Assembly: GCA_951804985.1 (NCBI GenBank)
Contig: OX638131.1
Coordinates: 8,408,630-8,472,629 of the forward strand
Source: Dryomyza anilis
Taxonomy: Eukaryota; Arthropoda; Insecta; Diptera; Dryomyzidae
DNA length: 64,000 nt
Direction: 5' to 3'
Both the position numbers and the translations under genes were made by a program. The notes beneath the pieces were generated by a model. It saw nothing but the letters and a program-made list of their open reading frames with translations. It did no database searches and had not been told where the DNA came from. Each line of letters begins with the position of its first letter. Position 1 is the stretch's first letter. Shown here piece after piece: positions 49,051-58,740 of this stretch.

Positions 49051-51030
49051 ATAAAACGTTTTTGTGTAGTGTTTAAAAAATTTTGAACTTGAAAAATTTG
49101 TTGAAGTGTATTAAGTAATTTTATAAAAATTAATAATTGAGTGAATTTTTATTAAAACATGAAAATTATATGAATTTCTGAATTTCTTGAAAGAACTTTT
49201 GCCGTAATGGAAATATTGGATTGAATTAAAGATTATATTTGGAATTTAATATTTTTAAATATTTGTGCTGGTTTAAAAAAAAAAAATGTTTCGAATTCGA
49301 ACTGTTTGAAATAAAAAGTGTTTTTAAAACAAATGTTAGTTTCAAAAATAAGAAAAAAAAATAATATTTCGAACTTTTTGTGTCATTTAATATATTACAT
49401 AGCAATATGGATATTGACTTAATACCCTTTTAGAACTCGACATTTTCTATTTATTTAATTTATTTTGTTTTTTTTATAATAAAATTTCTAAAATTTCTAC
49501 GTAAACTTATTGGTGTTTGAAACATGTTTGTGTTTTTTTGAAATGTTCTTTAAGGGTTTTTCTATTTAATACCGATTTAAAAATCTGATATTTCAATTAA
49601 GTAAAGGAATCAGTAAAATGCTGGTTATTAATACAACATTTATATGTTGGAATATAAATATTCTTCAGAACATTTTTTATTGTGAACTTTTAGGATAAAT
49701 AAAAACGTTTTCCTTTAACATAAAATTTATGCCAATTCAAAAATTTGGAATAATGAAAAAAAAGATATAAAAGAACTTTTATCAGAAATATATAAGCCTG
49801 AATATTTAGAATATACCTTTTTGGAATGGTAAACAACCTTAATTTTGGAATGTGAACATTTAGTCTATATTAAAAAAAACTTTTTAAGCCGAAATATAAC
49901 TTAGGAATTTTGGAATATTGTAGAAAATGTTGAATAAATAAAAAAAAAAAAAATAGTTTTAGTTTCGAAGAACCATTATTGCAATTTTGTGCATAGATAA
50001 TTTTAAAAATTATGTATTTTTCATATGAACCTTATATGAAAAATCTTTCAATATAACAGAAAAATTGTGAAAAGTTAAATAAATAAATATCTAATTTCAG
50101 CATAATTGAATAGGTTATTAAAAAAAAACATTATTTGTTAAGGACGTTTTTTTTCAAATTTTTGTGTGAACAGAATATTTTTTAAAATTTGTATTTTTCA
50201 TATGAAACTCATATAACAACTAAAATAAACCTTTTTAAGTCGAAATATACTAAAGAAAAATTTTAAATTTTTTCCATTTTATAAAACTCGAAAAACAATG
50301 TACAAAATATAAATCGGGCAGGTGTTGAAATTACTTTGTAATGCAATTTCAATACTTGATATTCTTCGAAAATTAAATTTAAATTGTTTCACAGATATTT
50401 AATTTTTATTTCATTGAAATAAATGTTTTCAGTATAGAAAAATCAAATTTTCCAGAAAAAAGCGATCGAATTGAAAATTTCAAACGTTTTTGAACATAAG
50501 TTGGAACAGTCTCGGAATATTTTAAATTTTAACATTTAGTTTAAACAGTAACAAATAAATAATTAAATTCAAATTAAAAAATATAATACGAATATTATAA
50601 AAAAACGCTTCAAATTAAAGACTTTCCTAAAAAATACACGACTTTTAAAGGTTTAAATAGTTTGGTGAATAGCTGAAATTTTGTAAATTATAATATACAA
50701 TTTTTGAACGACTCTTTCAAAGTTAATGTTCAAAGTAATTATGGAAATTCCCAGAATGTTTATAGTCATTTTAGAAATTGAGCAATTTTTATAAATCGAA
50801 ATCTGGAATATTGCTGAAAAATCCCAATAGCATGTATTTCCTTAAAACACAATTAAAATAATCTATTTTTATTATATTATATTGGATATAATAAAAAATA
50901 GATGAGAATATCGAAATAGAAAATAGAGGCACCGAACACTAAAGATGTTTGATAGTCTCTTTTTTTATAGTAGGAGTATTAAACAACTCATGATCATTTT
51001 TTTCTCAAATTATTCAGGATCAAAATATTA
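49051..51030. other. AT-rich stretch upstream of the dac coding exon
   Basis: Probably a 5' UTR intron of dac. No ORF, repeat or RNA recognised. Confidence 0.45.
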
Positions 51031-51037
51031 AATAAAT

Positions 51038-51262
51038 ACTACACAAAAAAATAATGGACGTAAATATAGCAACCGTGATTAATTGCATTCATTAATTAAT
51101 CTGACTAAATTATTTGCTGCATTGACGTACAAATATTCATAGTAGCAAGGGGAAATGCTGAATTGACGAAGTTTAGCAAATGTTGTCATTAAATTAGTGA
51201 ATTTCATTGCTGGCCTGATTAATGTTTGATATATTTACATTGATTATTTTTTTCTGTGTAGT
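51038..51262. mobile_element. TA-target MITE with CACAGAAAAAAA-type ends
   Basis: The left end ACTACACAAAAAAATAAT and the right end ATTATTTTTTTCTGTGTAGT are inverted copies with one base difference. Taking TA as the target, the element proper starts CACA(G)AAAAAAATAAT at 51041, the same terminus as the MITEs in the dac intron though the interior differs. It shares GTAAATATAGCAA with the relic at 3047. No ORF. Confidence 0.75.
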
Positions 51263-51383
51263 TAGTTATAGATATCTTAAAGATATTAAAACGATATCGT
51301 TTATAGACTCAAATTATCGTTTTTGATAATATCTAGTGATACTAAAATGATGGAGTATTCATTAAAAAACTTGAGCAAGAATT

Positions 51384-51546
51384 GATTTTGTGTTGATTTG
51401 ATTTTGGATTGATTTTGAATTGATTTTGGATTGATTTTGAATTGATTTTGAATTGAATTTGATTTGATTTTGATTTGATTTTGATTTTATTATGATTTTG
51501 ATTTGATTTTGAATTGATTTTGAATTGATTTTGAATTGATTTTGAT
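51384..51546 (+). repeat. 11-bp minisatellite, ATTGATTTTGA unit
   Basis: About 15 tandem copies of ATTGATTTTGA with GGATTG and ATTTGATTTTG variants. The 75-codon minus-strand ORF over it (Ser/Lys/Asn/Gln-rich) is a translation of the repeat. Confidence 0.9.
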
Positions 51547-51718
51547 ATTTGAACTAATAGGGAATACATAATTTTGTCGACATTTTTTCAAATATAAAAA
51601 ATTCCAAAAGAGCAAAAATCAGTTTCCACTCAATAATCCAATTAATTTTTTTTTAATTAGCAATATTCTCAAACAAAATAGTTCGTACAAAAAATTTCGA
51701 AAAATATTAAAACTGAAA

Positions 51719-51733
51719 TTTATATTTTTGCAG
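51719..51733 (+). other. dac: Candidate splice acceptor of the dac leader/coding exon
   Basis: TTTATATTTTTGCAG ends at 51733. If used, the exon starts at 51734 and the dac leader adjoining the ATG is 237 nt, very A-rich, with a two-codon upstream ORF (ATG AGT TAA) at its start. No better acceptor lies closer to the ATG, but an unspliced longer leader is equally possible. Confidence 0.4.
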
Positions 51734-51963
51734 TCAATGAGTTAAAAATATAAAAAACAAACAAAAAAGTATTGAAATTTCAAAATTTAAAAACACTATA
51801 ATTGAAAAAAAAAATACAAAGTTCTGAAAATTAAAAAAAAAACTCTTTAAAAAGTGCAAAGTTTTCTAAATAAAGCATCTAATTAAAAAAAAAAATTCCA
51901 ACTGGTAAATATAAAAAGTGCAAAAAAAGAATTGAAAAAAAAATTATTCAAAAAAGATTCCCC

Positions 51964-51993
51964 ATGTTAAATGATGGATTCTTCTGCGATTGA
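51964..51993 (+). other. Short upstream ORF overlapping the dac start codon
   Basis: ATG at 51964 opens a 9-codon frame ending TGA at 51991-51993, out of frame with dac and overlapping its start by 23 nt. Its context (CCCC before ATG) is weak for a fly, so leaky scanning to the dac ATG would be expected. Confidence 0.4.
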
Positions 51994-52965
51994 GACACAG
52001 TCGACAACCAGTGAACATAGTGTCGCCTCCTCGCTCGAATCGGCAGCAGCTGCAACACTGCGCCTCAGTCAGCTGCAACAGAAGGCAATGAACAACAACA
52101 ACAATTCAATTATCAACAACAACAACCATAGTCCACATCACAACAAACTCAGTCCGAACGCGTACAACATGAACTCGACAGCGCTGCTGATGCATCATCA
52201 GCAGCAGCAGCAACAACAGCAGCAGCAACAACAGCAGCAACATCAACAACAACAGCAACATCAAAATGGCAATCGCGACGCACTCGAACGTTCAAATGGA
52301 CGCGGCCGCGGCTCTAGTTGTTCGCCCGGCAGTTCACCAACGCGTCACCCGAGCGCCGTCAGTCCGGTGACATCGCTCAATCACTCAATGATGGCGCAAA
52401 TGGCCGCGCAGCAGCAGCAACAACAACAGCAGCAACATCATCAACTTAGTCCGCCGCCACATGCGGGCGTCGGTGCAACACCCAATGGTCTGCCCGCCGG
52501 TTTGCCGCCACGCATGCCGCACGGTCTGCCGCCGCATTCGCTCGGTTTGCTCAATTCGCTACAAATGATGCATCATGCGTCGCCGCTTGAACTGATGGCC
52601 GCCGCGCATCATCATGTGCCGCCGCGTTCGTACAACAGTCCGCCGCCCATCTCCACGTCGGACCCCAGCGCCAACGAGTGCAAATTGGTCGAATATCGCG
52701 GCCAGAAAGTCGCCGCCTTCATTATTAGCGGCGAGACTATGTTGTGTTTGCCGCAGGCATTCGAATTGTTCCTGAAACATCTGGTGGGTGGACTGCATAC
52801 CGTGTACACGAAACTGAAGCGGCTGGACATTGTGCCGCTCGTCTGCAATGTGGAGCAGGTGCGAATATTGCGCGGTCTGGGCGCCATACAGCCGGGCGTC
52901 AATCGTTGCAAGTTGCTGTCGTGCAAGGACTTTGATGTGTTGTATCGGGATTGTACGACTGCCAG
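51971..52965 (+). CDS. dac: Dachshund, first coding exon (331 complete codons; rest of gene to the right)
   Basis: Dachshund is a nuclear Ski/Sno-family transcriptional cofactor acting with Eyes absent and Sine oculis in eye, leg and brain development. Residues 1-234 are low complexity: Asn runs (41-45, 49-52), Gln14 at 77-90 then His-Gln5, Ser/Pro-rich 112-134, Gln9 at 147-155, and a Pro/His/Met-rich stretch 160-225. Residues 235-331 are the Ski/Sno/Dac (DACH-N) domain, from NECKLVEYRGQKVAAF through CLPQAFELFLKHLVGG and LKRLDIVPLVCNVEQVRIL to LLSCKDFDVLYRDCTTA, matching fly and vertebrate family members almost residue for residue. The exon ends GCCAG/GTACGT; the split codon AG would make Ser or Arg, and Ser fits the family. 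The frame reads on 22 nt into the intron. ATG at 51971 is followed by a second ATG (51974) in better context (A at -3, G at +4). The C-terminal DACH domain lies outside. Confidence 0.97.
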
Positions 52966-54540
52966 GTACGTTGGAAACACGGGCTAGATATTTTGGGGAT
53001 TTTGGTTTTTTTTCGTTCGTTTCAATTTATATTTTATGTTAGGGTTGTTCTAGTCGAAAAATATACATCTAGCCTATTGCTCTAGTACAAATTATTCTAA
53101 GGCCATGATCGGGTACTGATTATTGAATTTGTTTTCCTTGTTTTAAGACCGACAAGATCAGGCGATGATCATAATAGGGTAAATTTCTACAAGGGTAGTT
53201 GCAAATTGCAGTATTGAAATACACACAAATAATGTTTTTGTTTCCCGTGTTTTTCCTCGTTTCTGTTTCGCTTAAGGGTTTGTTTCAAGTTTTATAACAA
53301 AAAGTTTTACTTTTTGTCTATATTTTCTATATCTAGAAACAAAAACCGATATTCGTTTAATTTTACCAGTTGTTATAGATTTGTGCATTTTAGTTTAGCT
53401 TGAGGTTTTTGCAAATAACAAAATTATTAAGTTTTTTATAGGACCTTTGCTATTTTCCCAATCCAGCACTTCAACACATTCAAAATAACCTTTTAAAAGA
53501 CCGGAAACATGTTGCCAGAAAAACTTTTCAAGTTTCAAGAAACTTCTACCACTAACTCTACCTATTTTTATTCGAATTCTAAAATATGGTGCGCGAAATG
53601 AACATGACACTCGTTATACGTAATCGTTATATTGTATTCTCTATAAATACAAATTCTGGTTTTGCATTGCGTATTTCCGTTCGATGTCGTCGTGCAAAGT
53701 TTTGTGATTAGTTTGCATTTTGAGTGGTTGCCATTTTTTGTCCCCCCTCCCATTTGATTGGATACGTTTTTGGTTGGATTCATTTCATCATCATCATCAT
53801 CAACATTATTGCAATGTATTCGCATGAAATGCACACAATAATTGCAATAGGGCAGGGCAATAGTTCTACAATGGTATTTGATTTTTCTAGAATTGTGTGT
53901 GTGTGTGTTGTTGCGTTCTGTGCACGCAAATATGTGTAGAGAATACTGTTTTTTTTTTCATAGAACCGGATGCAGGAAATGAGAAAATTTTCTTTTGCCA
54001 TATTGAAACATATATCGTATTTATGGAGCTGATGATGATAATAATAATAATGTTGTTGTTGATACTAATGAAGTGTACAAGTCAAGAGTATGATATTGAA
54101 GTAGAGGCTATATGTAAGAATTGATAATTTGAGTTATTGGTAGCATTATTTATAGAATATGCGAGCTAGAAATTGTCTAAAGACCTTGAGTCGTACAAAG
54201 TTTTATGTGCTAATTGGAAAAATGCTTCGGAAATTAAAATTGCAAACGTATTACGAACATGTTATAAAAAAACAAAATATTAAAACACTTTTTAATAGTA
54301 CAATTTTCTATTTTCTTTTTTAGAAATTCATTATTGAAAGTGATATTTCAAATGGTATATTATTATTTTAGAGAGCACAAATTACTACTTAATAGTACTT
54401 TTTTTTATATAACTTCATTAGTTTTGACTTATTTTTCTAAAATATTAAATCTTTAAAATGATAAATGTTCAAAAATACCTAAAAAAAAACTATCTGAGGG
54501 TGTATGCCGCGAATATCAGTAAAAATGTGATACCTACTTT

Positions 54541-54995
54541 ACACAAAAAAAAAAAAAATTCTACCAACAAACAGTATTCATCATATTGACGATTTCATTC
54601 ATTGAACTAAAATGCTAAAATGTTTTTCATTTTCAATATTTTTTATAACATCAAATTTCAAACTAAAATTTGTCTTCATTTAGACATTTATGTATTTATT
54701 ATTGTGCTAAGATTTATGATATTTAAATAAATAATGGTTTGATGAACAAAATTCATCAATATAATGTAGACTTGTTCATTAATATGATGAAATGAAATCT
54801 TGACATGTTTAGTAATTAAGTATTTTAAATCTTATAAGAATTATAAATGCATAAATGTGAAAATAGAGATAAATTTTAGTTTGAAATTTGATGTTATTGA
54901 AAACGAAAAAAACATTTAAGAAATACGATTTTAATTCAATGAACGAATTCATCAATATGATGAATACTGATTGTTGTTAGCTTTTTTTTGTATGT
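54541..54995. mobile_element. Foldback/MITE element with long terminal inverted repeats
   Basis: About 455 bp. The two ends are inverted copies over roughly 150-200 bp: left CACAAAAAAAAAA, then CAGTATTCATCATATTGA and AACATCAAATTTCAAACTAA; right the reverse complement with scattered changes, ending TTTTTTTTGTATG before TA. The preceding TA at the left and the CACA-A-run end agree with the TA-target MITEs nearby. The whole can fold into one long hairpin. No coding content. Confidence 0.85.
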
Positions 54996-55113
54996 ATATC
55001 ATGTCTTCGCTTATAGGCAGGCTTCACAAAAAATATAGAATTGTGAAAATTAGTTTTAGTTGAAAAATTATAATTTACTAAAATTTAACAAAACCAATAT
55101 TTGTATCTGTTTT

Positions 55114-55730
55114 TATACCCTACACTAAGAGTGAAAGGGTATATTCAGTTTGGTACGCCGTTTGTAACACCCAGAAGGAAGAATATCTGGTATGGAAAAG
55201 TATATATATTCTTGATCAGCATGACCTCCTGAGTCGATTTAGCGATGTCCGTCTGTCTGTTGAAATCCTTACTACTTTTGAAATTGAAGAGCTAGATAAA
55301 TGAAACTTATAACTTAGATTACTAATATACCTACGCTGTATGTGCGAAACGCTGAAGATCGGTCCATTGTGACCTATGATCCGACCACTTATGTTCAAAT
55401 ACCTCATATAAAATGTACAAAGAAAGATCAATTTTTATGTATACGTGCTTAGGTAAACTTTTTTGGTCAAATATACATTGACATCATGCTCAAATACATG
55501 GTAATAATGTTTTCCGGCCAAAAAAAAATTTTGTGGTTCACAAAAAAAAAAATCGAAATTCGGTACACCTATCCATTTGTAAATATGGATATCAAATGAA
55601 TGGAAATTCTTCAGCGATTGAATGTTTGTAGTTATTTTCAGGATTCGTATACCCTGGTGACTTATATATCACTTTGAATGGTAACCACACATATGTGTAG
55701 GGTATTTATAGTCGGCTTAGACCGACTATA
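55114..55730 (+). mobile_element. mini-me-like microsatellite-associated repeat element
   Basis: A (TA)n tract, the core TTCTTGATCAGCATGA, GAGTCGATTTAGC and then the GTCY tract GTCCGTCTGTCTGT (about 55200-55262) are the hallmark of mini-me elements of Diptera. The ends are inverted: ATACCCTACAC at 55115 and GTGTAGGGTAT at 55694-55704, followed by a hairpin TATAGTCGG-CTTAGA-CCGACTATA (about 55708-55731). Interior has no intact ORF. Confidence 0.7.
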
Positions 55731-56692
55731 ATATTGATAATCCTAACTATCATAATTACACCTACTTTAAAATTTCCCATGTGATCTAACCTTCCCAACT
55801 GGTTTTTTGTATAATGGATTTTTGTATATCGATTTCAAAAATCAATTTTTTTTTGGTTTAGGTTCAAAATTGAAAAATGGGTTCTAACATATTTTTTTTT
55901 AAATCATAAAATCATTAGACTTAATCATGCTAAGTCTAAAAAATGAGTTATGCATTAGTAGTCTTTAAAGTTTTTAGTAATTATCTGAAGTATAAATAAC
56001 AAACAAAAAGGTGTTTTTTTTTTATTGTTTACCCCAAATTTTCGATATAATTTTTATTAAAAACATAAAAATGGTTAATACACTTAAATGAGAAAATCCT
56101 ATATATTCTTAAAGTACGCTTAAAATTAAAATACACATTTATCCCAGTTTTTCTGGATCAATTCGTTAAAAGATTTTATTTGCATTTGAAGAGCAAGTGC
56201 ACATCAAATTTTTGGTTGCACATTTTAAAAAAGTTGAATGTATTTCTAAGCTGAGACATTACTGCGTATAAATATGAAAATAGTTTTGCGATATCAAAAT
56301 CATTTACAGCTTTTATTTGCATTTAATAAATTTGAATTGATTTTTAAAATATCACATAGTATCATTTCAAAGGGAATAAACCCTTTAAATGTATTGATAT
56401 TGGAAAACAGTTTTTATATCCATACTCAGAGAGATCTAAGCTACAAAATATGTGCCGAAAAAAAATACATTTTTTGTAATGAAAATATGATATGCATTTG
56501 AATGGGTACACAATCTTAGAATAATCCTCAGTTTTACTTACTGGTTTAATTGTGTGCAAAATAGTGTCGGTGTCGGTGTAATATGATAAAGCATATCAAT
56601 TTCAAATTATACCTAAGTACATTTTTGATTATAACTTTGAATATGTTCGACCGATCGCTACCAAAATTTGACAGTAGCAGTATTTGACAGTA

Positions 56693-57224
56693 GCCGCGGT
56701 AGCTCAGTGGTTAGTGCGTTGGACTGCGAGCCGAAAGGTCCCCGGTTCAAGCCTGGACTGGGGCTAACAACATCTTTTCATAGAACAATTTTTCTATACC
56801 GCGCTACCTCTCGACAGTAAATGGCAAACCTACGAGAGTAAAACCATTTCCTATGAAAAGCTCTCAACCGCCGTTCGCATTCGGCAATAAACTGTAGGTC
56901 CCACCACTTTGAGTACAAATATAACACGCACAGCTCAAAATGGTGAGAGGGCTCGGCCGAAGTTCTTATAGGACTGTACACCCAGAAAAAAATTCCCTCA
57001 AATCCCATTAAAATTAGTCAATAGGACAATTATTGATTTAATAGTATAAAAAAAATTAATCTTTTCATATAAACTCAATGGCAATGCTATGGTATTATCT
57101 AGCATTTAATGGTATTTTCCGATTAAAATAATAACTGATCCTATTGACTATTTTTAATAGTAAAAAACTATTATTTATATAGTATTTTTTTCTGAGTGTA
57201 GCGCCAAACTATTATTATTATATT
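56693..57224 (+). mobile_element. tRNA-derived SINE (family 1), copy 2, split by a MITE
   Basis: Starts with the same GCCGCGGTAGCTCAGTGG and box B as copy 1 at 23148, and ends GCGCCAAACTATTATTATTA. A 220-bp MITE plus duplicated TA interrupts it after GGACTGTA. Outside that, the copies differ at only a handful of positions, so the family was active recently. No clear target duplication around this copy. Confidence 0.92.
56979..57198. mobile_element. MITE family 1, copy 1, inserted in the SINE
   Basis: Begins CACCCAGAAAAAAATTC and ends GTATTTTTTTCTGAGTG, imperfect inverted termini, with TA on both sides (56977-56978 and 57199-57200). SINE copy 1 carries GGACTGTAGCGCC with a single TA at the same place, proving the ends and the TA duplication. 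220 bp, no ORF; termini and target suggest a Tc1/mariner-type non-autonomous element. Confidence 0.92.
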
Positions 57225-57720
57225 AAATTAAGATATACAAAATACAAAAATGCTAAGTCGACTTAGCTTTTTATGGTATGTGCGTGTCGATATATATAGA
57301 TCTATAAACTAAAATTGTAGTAAAATTAATAATTAATAGAATAAAGATAGCAATTTGGGAAGTAATGAATTGGTTTATAATGTATGAACCATTTTAAATA
57401 TTAGTGGGTCCGTTGGCTTTTGTACAATGCGATAGTGAGTGATGTAGAAATTTTGAAAGATAGGTTTTTAATTTAAATAAAAACTGATAAAAGAAAATAC
57501 AAAATGAGATAGGGAAATTTTAATGCGAGAATCATATGCCAGAACCACTGTTGTAAATACAAAATTTTGTCAAATATCAATAAATGAGAAAAAATTACGT
57601 AAAATTTGGATATATGGGAAATTTTTTAAAAACCACTTTTAGAATAAACATTAAAAAAAGTAGTAACCACATTGCGACGATTTTTGCCAATGACTCTATT
57701 TGTCATAGTAGAAAGCCGAC

Positions 57721-57900
57721 GTCAGCAGTCCAGAGGTAGCGCGCTGGACTTGCATTCTGAAGGTCTCGGGTTCGAATCCCGGCTTGGGCATGAAATTGTG
57801 CGGAATTGATTTCACAGTACAATGGATATAGTCTGTCTAAGTGCTGTGGATCTTAGTAGATATTCCAAAAAAAATAGTAAAAATTGTGCTAGGAATCTGA
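57721..57900 (+). mobile_element. tRNA-derived SINE, second family (single copy)
   Basis: The ~70-bp head has a box A-like GTCCAGAGGTAGCGCGCTGG and a perfect box B GGTTCGAATCC inside CGGGTTCGAATCCCGG, followed by an unrelated body. The anticodon arm is imperfect and the acceptor ends do not pair, so it is not a functional tRNA gene. Different from SINE family 1 in head and body. The 3' end is uncertain. Confidence 0.7.
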
Positions 57901-58161
57901 TCATTGTATTTCCATCTTTATAGAAGCCAAACAGTTACATGAGCAACAATATCTGGTCTTCCAAAGTAGTGTAAATTTCTGCTAGGGAAGACCAAATTTT
58001 GTGCTGATGCAAACCGAAATAGATACCATGGAGTTCAATCGTGTAATTTGAACTTGAGATAAAATAGTCAGTGTTTAACTTCACGTAGTTAGTATTTAAC
58101 TTCACGAGACAAAATTTCATAATATCTATAAAAATTTCAGAATAATCACAAATAATAACTT

Positions 58162-58379
58162 CACAAAGAAAAAAATCCTATTGAAATTTGCTAATAGGGC
58201 AGTTATTGATTCAATAGTATACCAAAAATAAATAATTTTATACAAACATAAAAACAATTAATAGTATTTAATAGTCTTTTGTAGTATTTAATGGCATTTA
58301 CCCATTTAAAATAATAATTTATCCTATTGACTAATTTTAATAGCGAAAAACTATTGGTTTATAGTATTTTCTCTGAGTG
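58162..58379. mobile_element. MITE family 1, copy 2
   Basis: CACAAAGAAAAAAATCC at the left, TTTTCTCTGAGTG at the right, and the family interior (CTAATAGGGCAGTTATTGAT, ATCCTATTGACTAATTTTAA) in order. Flanked by TT on both sides where TA is expected. It adjoins a reverse-orientation family H satellite monomer, traces of which also appear left of it (GACAAAATTTC at 58103). Confidence 0.85.
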
Positions 58380-58381
58380 TT

Positions 58382-58740
58382 GCCGTGACAAAATTTCGAA
58401 AATTTTTCAGCAATATTTCCAGCAACTGCATATCACAGAAATCCCATTAAAATTGGTCAATAGGACAATTATTGATTTAATAGTATATAAAAAATATATA
58501 CTTTCGTATAGACTCAATGGCAATGTTATGGTATTTTCTAGTATTTAATGGTATTTTCCGATTAAAATAATAATTTATACTATTGATTATTTTTAATAGT
58601 AAAAAACTATTATTTATATAGTATTTTTTCTGGGTGTACTTAAATGGAATATTTTGGGAAGTGTTTGAAATTTGAATGGCGGATTTTAAACACCTCGACC
58701 ATGCCAAAAATGTTGTCTGTGTTTAAATTTAGAACATAAT
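58382..58740 (-). repeat. Dispersed family H satellite monomer (reverse), split by a MITE
   Basis: Read on the minus strand, 58640-58740 gives CAGACAACATTTTTGGCATG, GTCGAGGTGTTT, ATCCGCCATT and CTTCCCAAAATATTCCA, and 58382-58430 continues with TTGCTGGAAATATTGCTGAA and AAATTTTGTCACGGCAA. These match, in order, the ~240-bp unit at 29.1-29.95 kb. The MITE at 58434-58636 lies in between. Confidence 0.8.
58434..58636. mobile_element. MITE family 1, copy 3, inserted in a satellite monomer
   Basis: Interior and right end (GTATTTTTTCTGGGTG then TA) match copy 1 closely, starting from AATCCCATTAAAATTGGTCA. The left end is shortened to CACAGAAATCCC, a small internal deletion next to the terminus. Length about 203 bp. 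Confidence 0.9.

Noticed and set aside
52559..52980. Antisense ORFs over the dac exon
   Set aside because: Shadows of the conserved dac coding frame caused by its GC-rich codons.
57721..57791. tRNA gene with perfect box B
   Set aside because: Acceptor ends do not pair and the anticodon arm is imperfect; more likely a SINE head.
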